Origin: Thozetella sp. PMI_491
Taxonomy: Eukaryota; Ascomycota; Sordariomycetes; Chaetosphaeriales; Chaetosphaeriaceae
Length of the DNA: 64,000 nt
NCBI GenBank assembly: GCA_021432635.1
Contig: MU270109.1
Location: 124,001-188,000, forward strand
Reading direction: 5' to 3'
Shown piece after piece: positions 37,325 to 48,235 of this stretch (the stretch's first letter is position 1; every line of letters starts with the position of its first letter). Under the pieces are notes generated by a model that did no database searches, was not told where the DNA came from, and saw only the letters and a list, made by a program, of their open reading frames with translations. A program made the translations under genes and the position numbers.

Positions 37325-39304
37325 CTAGTACGCCTGACCGGGGACAGGCTTGCGCTCTACCGGTCCTGAGGGAGGGCCAGGTCGGTATTCCTGGCTCATG
37401 GGGCTGGGCCCGTGAGGCGGGCTCATCCTCCGCATCTGGTTTGGAGACTGGGGACGGCCCTGGGGCTGATACTGGGGCCCGGGCGACTGTGATCGGGGGC
37501 CGGGAGACTGCGACCGGGGGCCGGGGCTCATCGGACGACCCATGGGGCCACCGGCCGGGGACTGGGGGCGAGGACCGGTGCCGTGCGAGGTTGAGGGTCG
37601 CATGGGCGACTCAGGTCGCACATAAGGGCCGCCAGCGGATGGCCGCCGCCCCTGAGGAGTCATGGGGCGCTGTCCAGGGGGGTAGTTGGGGCCTGGTCCG
37701 CGCTGAGGGTTCACAGGAGGGCCACGGGGGCCGCCCTGGGGCTGCTTCGGCTTGACTGGGCGGGTGGACAGGCAGGTGCGCGGAACAACGCCTTGCTGAG
37801 AGCGATCGAGGCGAATGCAGAGAGCCTGCGCATATCATGTTAGTAACCATCGACATCGTTCTCATCCATCTCGCACGCAGAGTATACTCACCCATCCGTC
37901 ATCGTACTCGTGCAGGAGGCGGACTAGCTGGCCGGCCTGCAGGCCCATCTCATCCTCAAGCGTGGGGTTGAAGTCGAGCTGAACGCGGTGCACAGTGGAC
38001 TGAGCTGGGCCACCAGCAGCGGCAATGGCGGCGGCGCCGGCCGAGGGAGCGAGGGCCTGGCCAGGGGCGGCGAAGTTCATGCTGTACTCGGTTCCGGCGG
38101 GGCTGGCGGGGATGGCACCAAGAGGCGGCACGGGCTTGGTCAGGTCAAGGGCCTTGGGAGCATCTTTGCGGATCGAAGTCTTGCGGGTCAGGCCCACCGC
38201 ACCGGCGCCAGCCGCAGCACCGGCAGCACCGGCCGCGATGGCAGCAGGCAAGGGCTTGTCCAAGGGCGAGATGCTGGGAGGCGAGTCGGTGCTGGTCGCG
38301 ACACCAACCTCGTGCTCACTCTCGATCGGGCTGACGGGCATCGGGGGCAGAGGAGGCTCCTCAGGGATCCGCTGGCTGTCGGCGAAAGGGTTGTGGGTGT
38401 TGTTGCTGCCGCTGGTCATGGGACGCTCCCACGGGCTGCCGCCGGCCGGGCTCATCTGGCGTTCCCACGGGCTGCGAGGAGACGAATCGGCCGCGACAGC
38501 ATTCATGGGAATGGTGACGCCACGGCTAGTCCGCCGGTCCGGGTACTGCTGAGATTGGGCGTGGGATGACGAGACCTGGGTGTTCAGGTTGGGCAGGAAC
38601 TGAGTGACCGGGCGCAAGCTCAGGCGGGGAGCCTTGGTGGGACGGGAAGGCGGGATGGCAGCGGCGTCGGAAAACGGCCCATTGATCTTCTCGTCGTCCT
38701 CGAGGCGCTGGCGCTCCCTCTTCTTCCGGTTGAAGAGGAAGAAGATGCCCATGCCGAGGATCAGGATGCCGGCGAGGACACCAATGACGATCCCGGCCTT
38801 GGCAGCCGCGCTCGTGTCATCGGTGTTGTCAACCGTCGCACTGGTGGATGGAGTGGCGGCGGCGCCTGTTCCAACGGGCAGTACACTGCCCGCAGTAACT
38901 GAGGGAGAGGATGTCGCGACAGCAAGTGTCCCTCCAATGCCATCCGTGGACTCGGGGGTGAGCGAGAGCGGGAGGGAGGTTTCGGCGGCGAGGGCTGCGT
39001 CGGGACTCGTCTTCGACTTGGCTGTGGTGGTCGGGGCCGTGTCCAAGGTCTCGGCATTAGTTGTATGGGTCGCCGCGGCGGCAGTGGTCGTGGCGGCCTT
39101 CGAGGAGCTGGCCTGCACGGGACTGCCAGCCTTCTGGGTTGCAACGGCCGACGTGGTCGTCGTCGACTTGTCGCCAAAGAGATCGTTCCATCCATCGGCG
39201 ACCTGGCTGGTCCATGTGTCCCAGGCATCCTTCAGGTCCCTCTCCTGGACCCGCTGGGCCTCGGCCGCGTGGAAGCGGAGGTGGTTGTGGCCGTGGGCTG
39301 GCAT
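37325..39304 (-). CDS. Single-pass membrane protein with cytoplasmic SH3 domain
   Basis: 637-aa protein from exons 39304-37892 and 37825-37325. The first ~165 residues are Ser/Thr/Ala-rich and probably O-glycosylated outside the cell. A transmembrane helix (AAAKAGIVIGVLAGILILGM) is followed by an NRKKRERQR stop-transfer. The long cytosolic part contains an SH3 domain (HRVQLDFNPTLEDEMGL...LLHEYDDGW, joined by the intron to ALCIRLDRSQQGVVPRTCL). The tail is Pro/Gln/Arg-rich with repeated PGPRSQS units. The architecture resembles fungal Fus1/Msb-type SH3 sensors at growth or fusion sites, but no partner is visible here. An upstream in-frame ATG at 39382 adds 26 residues and no signal peptide, so the downstream ATG is preferred. 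It lacks a clear cleavable signal. Confidence 0.83.
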
Positions 39305-40781
39305 TGTGGCGGTGGCAGGCTGTTCGCGAGCTGAGCCGGACCGGTTAGGTGCAACAAGAAACCGAGCAGAGCTCTCTCCCAACTCGTGCCAAAGCTATAC
39401 GGATGTTCTGTTCTTCGGCGGACTGGAGACGCTCCACCTATCCTCCTCGAGAACTGTTTTCCTTTCTTCCTCGCGTGTGCAGGGATGAGTCGGCGGCGTG
39501 GTCGTCGGGGTGTGGATCGGTTTGCGCGTCAAGGAATGCAAGGGCTCGTGGGCCCGGGTCGTCGGTGCTGGCGAAGCAAAAGAGGGAATCTCAAGTTGGT
39601 GTTGCAAATGAACGGAAGGGCGAGTCACAGATCGCGGGAGAGCATTGGCACGCGATATCGAGGGGACTCAGCACCAGGGAAGTGAGGGCGTCGAGGACAC
39701 TTGGCGGCCGCTGGGGAAGGGAGGGAAAGGGAAGAGAGGAAAAGAGAGTGAGAATAGACTCGAGAAGAGGGTGTGGCTCCGGGCTGGCTGCAGGAGATGA
39801 GGCCCAAGGTTGCATCGCAAGGGGGGGGAGGGTGAAAGGGCAGGGGAATCGAGCTGGACAGCACAGAGTGGGGCCTGTGCTAAGCCAGTCAGCCGTCAAT
39901 CAGGAATACGGCTCACCGTTGATCGCAGGGGGTTAGGTCTGGTTGGAGGGAGGGCTGTGGTGAGATCCGCTGGTTGGCGCGAGGGGGCCGACCGACACGC
40001 AGTCTGCCGTGGCCATACGAAGTACTACAGACCGCTTTCCTCCCAGTCTCGGACCCAGCCCCCCCGCTCACTCGGTGTCTCTCAGCCAAGCAGGCTCCTT
40101 TGTTCTTGTCTAGTCCAAACGACGATCAGTGCGCAGCACTAGTTATTGGTGTGTGTACCTCAGTAGCAGCTCTGAAGCCTCGGTAGGGCCTCTTGGCCGC
40201 CACAGCAAACAGCAAACAAAAAGGTCGAAAGGCCCAACCAGAGCGGTAGGCGGTCCGCTAGCTCGTACACCCCTCCCCAGACGGCCCCATTCTGGGCAGC
40301 TCCGTCGACGATCTCGTGCATTGTCCTAGGGAGCCCGGGCCACCATCCCACGCTAGGCCAGGAACCTGGCCGTGCCCATTGGACCATGTGGATGATCGGC
40401 CAAGTAGCGAGATTGTCAGCAGGGATATGTGATTGGATGACAAAGATGACCACACCCCCCCTTGGCGCGAATTTTAGATGGTCCCCTTTTTCTGGCGGAG
40501 GGGGAACGGGCAAGACGGGGAGAGACACGAGGGCAGGGGCCGAAACCTTGCCTCTTTCTTTGGGCGGGAATTGCTTCCCTGGAATGCGACACCTCTCTAT
40601 TATTGCATCCGCTATTTTCTTCCCGATCGTCAGCTGTTGGTAAAAATGGCATCCATGGTCTGACGTTGTAGAATCCGGGTCGACTACGGCCTAATACAGT
40701 GATGTACCGTACTTATACGTGTCTCTCTACCAACTATGGCAAGTGGGAAGGAGCTCCAGCGGACGCTCTTTACCTTGACTT

Positions 40782-40805
40782 GGTCGGTCGGTCGGTCGGT
40801 CGGTC
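40782..40805. repeat. Microsatellite (GGTC)6
   Basis: Six perfect GGTC units followed by ggg. Confidence 0.9.
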
Positions 40806-41650
40806 GGGAGTTCCTGCTTGCCCCTCCGCACTGCTCGCACTGCTCACACGCACGCGGGCCAGCAGCTGTAGGTACCTTACGTATCACTAAGTAAGGAGCA
40901 TACCCTCGAGCACAGCTGCTCAGCCACGAGAAGCAAAGGAAATCTCTCCCGACTCGGAATCACACGGTACAAGGCAGGCGGTCGCAGAGTCTGTCAAGCC
41001 ACGAGTCCACATGGCGCGCGCCACACGGGCTCCAGGACCCAGTCCCCTCCCTACCCCTACCTGGAGCATGGGACGAACCGAGCTTGCCGGTCTTTGTTTT
41101 AGTGAAACACCGGCGTTTGCTCTGGCCCGTGCATGCTCCCACCCCAAGTCGTCGATCGTCATTCAGACCCCCAGACTTGCTAGGTCCCGCGTCGTCGATG
41201 GGCGCGTCCTCTCTGCCCGCCATTCGTCTCCGGACCACATAGCAGCAGGCATGAGGTCATATCGTGGCATCGGGCCCCCAAGACCCTTTATCTGTGACAA
41301 CAGCGCTGGCGGTTGCCCATGGCGTGACTGGTGTGGCGGCCCGCTGCGACTTGGTGATGTGATTCAAGACCACGACGAAGCCAAGCCTGCCAATGAAAAG
41401 GCAAGATCCGAAGCCCCAAAGGCAAAGTGTGGAGGTTGCATCACGGCATCTGCCGCCTCTTTCTACCCACTCTAGGAAAGGCTGAGAGACAGGCATCCTC
41501 ACGCTACAACTGTTGATGCATGCACACACACTTGGTCACCCTCCACGGCTTGTTTTATAGGTGACTTGTTTATTAATTACCTTAGTCTTATCTACCGTGG
41601 CCGGTGTGCTCTGGAGGAGCAACGGCGAGGTGCTAGGCTACCAAAATTGG

Positions 41651-41845
41651 CACATGCCGGCAAGCGAGCCTTCTCTCCCTTCCCTGTGGTCTGGTGACCA
41701 AGGGCTTGGGCTTGAGCTGGGCTGAGTTGGGCCGGAGTAGATAACAGGACGAAAACTGATACATGCCAGCAAGCGGGCCTTCTTTCCCTTCCCTTCGGTG
41801 TGATGACCAGAGGTTTAGGCTTAGCCGGGCTGGGCTGGGCCGATG
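41651..41845. repeat. Imperfect direct repeat, two ~86-bp copies 109 bp apart
   Basis: Copy one starts cacatgccggcaagcg at 41651 and copy two tacatgccagcaagcg at 41760. Both run through a cttccctt motif and a gctgggct run to about 41737 and 41845. Many differences are transitions, so the duplication is old. Neither copy looks coding. Confidence 0.75.
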
Positions 41846-42557
41846 TACATGATCGCTGTAGGCTGGGTCTGGTCGAGACTCCAAGCATCCATCCTCTGAA
41901 GAGCGGCTAGGCCATTATGGAGGGGAGCATTGGTGACGACGAGAAGCTCTGGGCTTGCGACCTTGACGTACCTCAGTAGGAAACGGGATTACAAAGGGGG
42001 ACCAAAATTGCCTGCTTGGCCGTCCTCCGCAAGAGGCGGGGAAGCGATGTCGAGTGTTCATTCGCTGCTACCTAGAAGCCGAGCTCTCCCGCCGTGTTGG
42101 TGATGGCTGGGACTAGGTGCTGGAATGTTAGCTGTCCATCCACTCTTGACGAGTAGCTGAGCCGCATGAGCTCCTACTGTCTTGCTGGGAAGAGGAAGCC
42201 GAGATGTCGACAGGATGTTGTCCTGAAAGGTTGATCAGGTATGTTGTCGCTGCGGCCTGGAAGGTGAGGCTGAAGATTACACCCCGAAGAAAAGCAAAAT
42301 ATAGTGAAGCAAATGCGGCAAACAGCGCCGGGGATTTGCTGCGATCCGCGTTGGTATCGTGTCCAGATCCGCCACCCGACTGAACCAACCATTCGGAACT
42401 CGTACACAGAATGCTGACGCCAACAACGCCGATGCAAGATTAGATCATGTCCCCATAGGGCCGGCTTTGTAGGCCAACCAACTCCAATGTTGCAAATGTT
42501 TGCGGAAAGATCCTCAGCAAGGAGGCATCCGACTTCAGAAGGCTCCGGCGAGCTCTC

Positions 42558-44804
42558 CTACTTGCGATAATAGGGGTCGTTCGGATCGCGCGGCGGGAGA
42601 TCATGGCGATCCGGGCGCGAAGAGTGGTGGCCACTGGGCCCACGGGCCTGAGTTGTGCCAGGTGCACCATTCGACGCCGAGGATGGGTAGTTCAGGTGGG
42701 GATTCGGTGCAGCTGTCGAAGGGAGTGCAGCTGGCGTGGTACCTATGAAAGGGCCAAGACGAGCCAGGATGTTATGGAGCATCTGGTTGTCGATCGGGCC
42801 AGGAGCTGCACCCGGCGCAGGAGCGGGGGCCTGGGTGGGCACCGCAGGAGCTGGTCCCCGGGAACTCGGCGTGAACGAGTACGGCGGAGGTGGGAAAGCG
42901 GGCATGCCCGGGAAAGCGGGAGCAGGCGGCACAGGAGGTGCACTGGCTTGGCCATAGGCGGCAGCCGAGGTGGCGGGAACCGCGGGAGGGACATAGGGGG
43001 CGTGCTGGGCCCAGCTGAAGGTCGTATCGCGGCTGGGATAGCCATTCATGGGGGCAGTGTGATGCGCCGGAGCCGGAGCCGGAGCCGGGACGTACGAGCG
43101 TGGTCCATGCGAGTAGCCGGAGGCACCATCGTTGGCGTAGTTGCTGCCATAACCACCAGGGCCAGAGCGATCCTGCTGGCCGCCAGTGTAGTGGCCATCG
43201 TGACCAGGATACTGTAGGGCGTCGGGATGAACAGGAAAGGGAAGTGCGAGGTTAGGGGGGCCGCCATACGACTGAGGGGCGTCGTGGCTATGGCGGGATG
43301 CAGAATAATTCTCCTGGCGAGGTCGGCTGTATGGGCTATTGCGGTCACGACGCTGCCGGCGGTCCTCCTTATGGCCGCGAGAATTGCCACGAGCCGGATT
43401 GCGTGAGGCTTGGTTGTCCCTGCGGTTGTCCCGGCGCCAGTCTTGATGGGATATGCCGGTTGCGGCGCCGCGCGCCGAGGGCACCCGGTCCCGAGTTTGT
43501 GCATCAGAGAGTTGGGGACGACGGAGCGGGGTGTAGTCAGTCGGTTCGTCATAGTCCAGATAAGAGGCAAAATCGTTGTTCTGCGGCAGAGGCCCGCCGA
43601 CCTGAGCAGCCTCGTAATGACCAGCTCGGCCGCGGTAGCCTCCACGACTGCCACGGGGATTGCGGCTGGAGTTACGACTGTCGTTCTGGTTCCGGCCGCG
43701 ATGAGGTGAGTGATTCGAATAACCCGTGCTGTCGATGCTGCCATTGCGAGCACGGCTTCTGACACGAGAGGGAGCAGTCGAGTTGCGGCTACGCGGTCCA
43801 TGGCTGCGGAGAGCTACCTTCTCCAGCTCATCATCTGAAAAAAATTCCGAGTTGGCATCCGATTCGTCGTGGACGTTACTCGAATCACGTCCCTTGTGCT
43901 TCCTAGCGGCTTCGAGCGGAGCCAAAACAGCGCTGCGGGCTGGAAAGAATATTCTCAGACCCTTGAATATGCCAAATTCTTCGATCAGACTGGCTGGGTC
44001 GAAGCCGACGCGGTAGAAAGGGAAGTTAACAGGGCCGAAGAGGTCAGATACAGCTCCGATCACCCGCCGATCTTCAAGACAAAGGACGGTGCCAATATCG
44101 AGAGGCGTTGAGAGTCCCGCACCCATGCCGCGGATAGTGATCCATTGGCCGGTAATGCAGTGGACTATACCGATTTCACGGATTTCGTCCGTTGGATTGA
44201 TCACAACTGAGGGAATAGGGAGAGGCACAAGCTCGATCTCGTTCTTGGTCCGTGGGGGTTTTGACATCCCCATTCCATCTGCTCCCTCATCGTCAACATC
44301 CTCCAAGAGGTGCTGAGGGATCGGGGGTGCCTCCCCCTCGTCGCCACTATCGTCTTCCGAGCTGTCATCGTCAGAGCTACTGTCCTCTGAGCTGCTGCTG
44401 ACTTCCTCGGTTTCCTTGTTGTTGTCACCGTGCGAGTCATGGCCTGAATCGGAATCTGAGTCGCTGCTAGAGTCGGACGCCTTATCCGCATCAGTGCGGC
44501 CATCATTATTGCTCGCCTGGTTGTCATTGCCTGTGGACGCATCGCCGGGCATGGTGTCACCAGTCGTATCAGCTACCACAGCCGAAGATGCCGCTGTGTT
44601 GGTTTCCTCCGACTTGACGTCAGCGGTCATATCGGAGCACGCTTCACTGTTCATATCCTCTGGCTTTGTGTTGCCGGTCGCACCGTTGAGAGTCGTCTCG
44701 TCATGGACAAGGTCATTGGTGCCAGCCATGGCAAGCAAGACAGACTCAGTCTCTTGGACATGGCCGTGATCGCTCGGCGCCGCGCCCTCGGGTGCGGTAC
44801 TCAT
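42558..44804 (-). CDS. NAF1: H/ACA RNP assembly factor Naf1
   Basis: Nuclear chaperone that loads H/ACA snoRNP proteins and is later replaced by Gar1. Intronless, 748 aa. A long acidic N-terminus full of Ser/Asp/Glu (SSSDSDSDSG; SSSSEDSSSDDDSSEDD) precedes the Gar1-like beta-barrel at about 186-300, starting TKNEIELVPLPIPSV. IGIVHCITGQWITIRG and FGPVNFPFYRVGFDP follow, with the kink typical of the Naf1/Gar1 family. The C-terminal half is RG/RD- and then Pro/Ala/Tyr-rich (GRAGHYEAAQVGG; APAPAPAPGAAPGP), a low-complexity tail as in yeast Naf1. No convincing ATG lies upstream. It is divergent from ALG9, with the start codons about 0.9 kb apart. Confidence 0.88.
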   Translation of the reverse strand: MSTAPEGAAPSDHGHVQETESVLLAMAGTNDLVHDETTLNGATGNTKPEDMNSEACSDMTADVKSEETNTAASSAVVADTTGDTMPGDASTGNDNQASNNDGRTDADKASDSSSDSDSDSGHDSHGDNNKETEEVSSSSEDSSSDDDSSEDDSGDEGEAPPIPQHLLEDVDDEGADGMGMSKPPRTKNEIELVPLPIPSVVINPTDEIREIGIVHCITGQWITIRGMGAGLSTPLDIGTVLCLEDRRVIGAVSDLFGPVNFPFYRVGFDPASLIEEFGIFKGLRIFFPARSAVLAPLEAARKHKGRDSSNVHDESDANSEFFSDDELEKVALRSHGPRSRNSTAPSRVRSRARNGSIDSTGYSNHSPHRGRNQNDSRNSSRNPRGSRGGYRGRAGHYEAAQVGGPLPQNNDFASYLDYDEPTDYTPLRRPQLSDAQTRDRVPSARGAATGISHQDWRRDNRRDNQASRNPARGNSRGHKEDRRQRRDRNSPYSRPRQENYSASRHSHDAPQSYGGPPNLALPFPVHPDALQYPGHDGHYTGGQQDRSGPGGYGSNYANDGASGYSHGPRSYVPAPAPAPAHHTAPMNGYPSRDTTFSWAQHAPYVPPAVPATSAAAYGQASAPPVPPAPAFPGMPAFPPPPYSFTPSSRGPAPAVPTQAPAPAPGAAPGPIDNQMLHNILARLGPFIGTTPAALPSTAAPNPHLNYPSSASNGAPGTTQARGPSGHHSSRPDRHDLPPRDPNDPYYRK

Positions 44805-45719
44805 GGCTGCGGTTGTCGTTCTGCGGAGCAAATTTGAGAGAGTAAGGTGTGGGGGTAAGGATCGGGTTGGGGGATAGTAGTTGTGATGATGTCGTCGCGT
44901 TGAACTGCTCTCTACTGGACGGGCTGTCAGGGAGGGGCTGCCAGGGAGGCGATGAGGCGGAGACGGAAGAGAGCAATACTGACGTCAATGAGAAATATCT
45001 GGAGTCGGTTTAGACTCGGTAAGATTCCGAGGTGGTAGGATCGAGACGGGATAGGTGCAAGGGAGAGAATGCTTGTGAGCAGGAAAGGCTGGCAAGGTGA
45101 GGTGGCGGTCGTGCCTGAGCAGAAGGAGTTGGCACCGCGAGAGGCCCGGCTGAGCGCTCACGAGGATAAACAAGCTCCTAGTAACTTTGAAAGGAGACCA
45201 ATGTAGATATGGGAGGGCAAGAGAGGGTGTAGGATTGTGCTGTATCACGACGCGCGATCAAGAGCGCGGAGACAACAAAGTCGATGGCGAACGAAGGTGA
45301 AGAGAAAATTTGCGCCGGCCGAGGCTTTGGATTTAAGAATTGAGAGTTGTGAGCGCGAACGCTCGGACCACACTAAGTTGGAGGCTCAATTCACGAACAT
45401 CGCGCTCCTAGATGTTCGTTGTGATGAGGCCGGACGCATTCTGTCCAAATTTGCTGCGGTTTCGATGCCCCGATGTCCGCCGTCGCAAATGTTGACCTGC
45501 CTTTGCTCCCCACCAAGAAACTTTTAAGTGGGGCTGTTGATAACGATAATGATTAGATATCTAACCGGGCCCTTAGTGCCGCACCGCGCACGGGTGAAGG
45601 TGGCAAGTGGGCATCCAGCTCCCCCAGCTGAAACCTAGAGGCTTCCTTGAGCTCTCTTTCAAGCCAGTCGTTGCTCGTGAGAGGACGAGCGACCGATCGC
45701 AAAACAGCGCACAGCAATC
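44805..45719. other. Divergent promoter region of NAF1 and ALG9
   Basis: About 915 bases between two divergent starts. No further gene or clear TATA box is seen. Confidence 0.5.
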
Positions 45720-47828
45720 ATGGCACCGCCGAGGAAAAAGAACGAGGACGGGGAGTTCGTGCACCCCAGTGCCTCCCATGCTAAGAAGAAGTAAGCTTTC
45801 ATCTCATCCTTCTGTCCTCTCGGAACCATTGCGACAAGCAGCGACCAAAAGGGGGCTACTAGGGACAGCTTCCTAGACGCGAAACCTCCAGACGACAGAT
45901 GCTCAGAACCATCCGGTCTCCTTTTCTAGACCTCCTCGTATAGCAGCTAACATCTTCCTCCCCAGAAAGACAAGCCCCTATGGCATAGAGCCCATCTCGG
46001 CATTCTACCTCTTCCTCATCGCTAATTCTGTCGCCGCATTATTCGCCCCCATCCAAGATTGCGACGAGACATTCAACTACTGGGAGCCGACCCACTACCT
46101 CAGCCATGGCTATGGCTTGCAGACTTGGGAATACTCGCCGGACTACGCCATCCGTAGCTGGCTGTACATCGGGCTCCATGCCATCTTTGGGAACTTGCGG
46201 AGGATCTTCCCTCGTCCTTCCAAGGTTCGGTCCACCGCGTGCTTTTGCCCCGCCCCAAGTCCCCTCCATCACTGACAACCATTGTGCATCCAGGTCGCCG
46301 AGTTTTACTTTGTACGATTGGTCCTAGCCTTCGTCTGCGCTCTCTGCCAGACCCTTTTGTGGAGGGTCATCAGCGGCACCCTCAACCCACGAATTGGTTA
46401 CTTCTTCATCGCCGCCATCATCTTCAGCCCGGGTAACTTTCACTCGAGCACGGCGTATCTGCCTTCGAGCTTCGCCATGTACACAGTCATGCTAGGCACG
46501 GCCGCCTTCATGAACTGGCGTGGTGGACTCAAGACCTCTCAGGGCATGTTCTGGTTCGCGCTGGGCGGGGTCGTCGGCTGGCCTTTTGCGGCCGCTTTGT
46601 GCGCCCCTTTCTTGGTTGAGGAGGGCATTCTGTCCCTCCTGAGCGACAAGGACCGTTTCATCGAGGCCATCATCCGCGTGAGCCGTGGTGTTGTGGCAGC
46701 TCTGGTCATTGTTGTACGCTCCCGCCCTTCCCCCCCTTAATGTTTCCCACTCACCAACCTGGACATGGCTGACTGCTCCAGGCCGTCGACACCGCCATAA
46801 ACACCTTCTTCTATAGGAAGGTCGAGGTTGTGTCTTGGAACATCGTCAAGTACAACATCTTCTCCTCTACTGGGGGGCCTGATTTGTACGGAACGGAGCC
46901 TTGGACATTCTATTTCAAGAACCTGCTGCTGAACTTCAACATCTGGTTCATCCTGGCCCTCGGCTCCCTTCCTTTGTTTCTCCTGCACAAGACCTTCTCT
47001 CGCTCAACCCAAGGCTTCCAATCCGGTCTTCGCACCGTCGTGTTTCTAGCCCCTTTCTACATGTGGCTTACCATCTTTATCCTCCAGCCTCACAAGGAGG
47101 AGCGCTTCATGTATCCAGCATATCCCCTACTCGCGCTGAACGCGGCAATTGCTCTCCATATCATTCTCGCCGCAGTCGGCTCCTCGGATCCAAAGACACT
47201 GGTGGGCATGATTCCCGCGAGGCTCAAGCTGTTTGCCGTCACGTTGCTTCTCATGGCTTCGATTGAGGTCGGCCTCTCGCGCACCTGGAGTTTGTACTCC
47301 AACTACTCAGCGCCCCTTTCTGTCTATCAGCCGCTGCAGGACGTCGGTAACCCTGGCGATAACGTGTGCTTCGGCAAGGAGTGGTACCGCTTCCCGAGCT
47401 CCTACTTCCTCCCGCTGAACATGAAGGCCAAGTTTATTCGCTCTGAATTCCGGGGTCTTCTCCCAGGCGAGTTCTCCGAGGCCCGTACAGGCTTTGGCTT
47501 CTGGAGTGGCACTTGGCTTCCTACAAGTGGGATGAACGACCAAAACGAGGAGGACCTGAGCAAGTATGTGGACCAGCGGGCATGCAACTTCCTTGTCGAC
47601 ACCCAATATCCGGTGCAGCAGGGATCTCCTGAGTGGCAGCCGCCCCCCAACGAACCCGATTATATAGCCGATGTGGAGCACTGGCAAGAAGTCAAGTGTG
47701 TGCCATTCCTAGACGCGGCCAGCACCTCGTTCATTGCGCGGACCTTGTGGCTGCCCGACCTGCCATTCGTACCGGACAACCTGCGGAGGAAGTGGGGACG
47801 ACACTGCCTCCTTCGGCGTAAGAAGTGA
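45720..47828 (+). CDS. ALG9: Dolichyl-P-Man alpha-1,2-mannosyltransferase Alg9
   Basis: ER membrane GT22 enzyme adding the seventh and ninth mannoses of the N-glycan lipid precursor. Four exons, 45720-45790, 45966-46224, 46294-46713 and 46782-47828, give 598 aa. The luminal loop after the first helix carries the family QDCDETFNYWEPTHYL motif with its acidic residues. WEYSPDYAIRSW and the HKEERFMYPAYPL motif late in the chain are further GT22 marks. About ten hydrophobic helices follow the order of yeast Alg9. Introns one and three are standard GT-AG; intron two has an unusual GTTCGG donor that is needed for frame. A short basic N-terminal exon (PPRKKNEDGEF) precedes the first helix. Confidence 0.92.
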
Positions 47829-48235
47829 ACAAAAAAGGAGAGGACGGGAGTGAGGATAGGGTAACACATTGAGGTTGTTGTACAGAGGACGGACATGTAA
47901 TCATACTCCGGCGTTGAGTATAAAGAAAACTGAGAGGCACCGCGAAAAGAGGTTGCTACAAGATAGGTATGCGAATCAATAACAAATGATTGATTGGTTT
48001 GAACAAATTACACTCCTAGTCTCTGCTTTCGTCAAGTATTGGCCTCGTTGTCTACGACAAGCACGCATGGTATGACATTCAAGAACATCTCGCTGGGAGA
48101 TATCATTCATGGATATTCTTGAAACAAAAACCCAAGCTCCCTACTGTCGGCAAAAGATGGGTGTTTCTTTCACTAGCCTCCGCAGAACAGCCATATCGTC
48201 TTCTTTCTGCTACAGTGCTCTCTTTGGCACCCGTT
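47829..48235. other. Convergent spacer between ALG9 and CBM1 gene
   Basis: About 400 bases, AT-rich near 47.9-48.0 kb. No gene is seen. Confidence 0.5.

Larger units (their letters stand above)
39305..42557. other. 3.2-kb region without a supportable gene
   Basis: Between two minus-strand genes. The first ~600 bases, with purine-rich runs on the plus strand, are probably the 5' leader and promoter of the SH3 protein gene. It also holds a GGTC microsatellite and an ~86-bp imperfect direct repeat, listed separately. Open frames lack domains. Confidence 0.5.
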
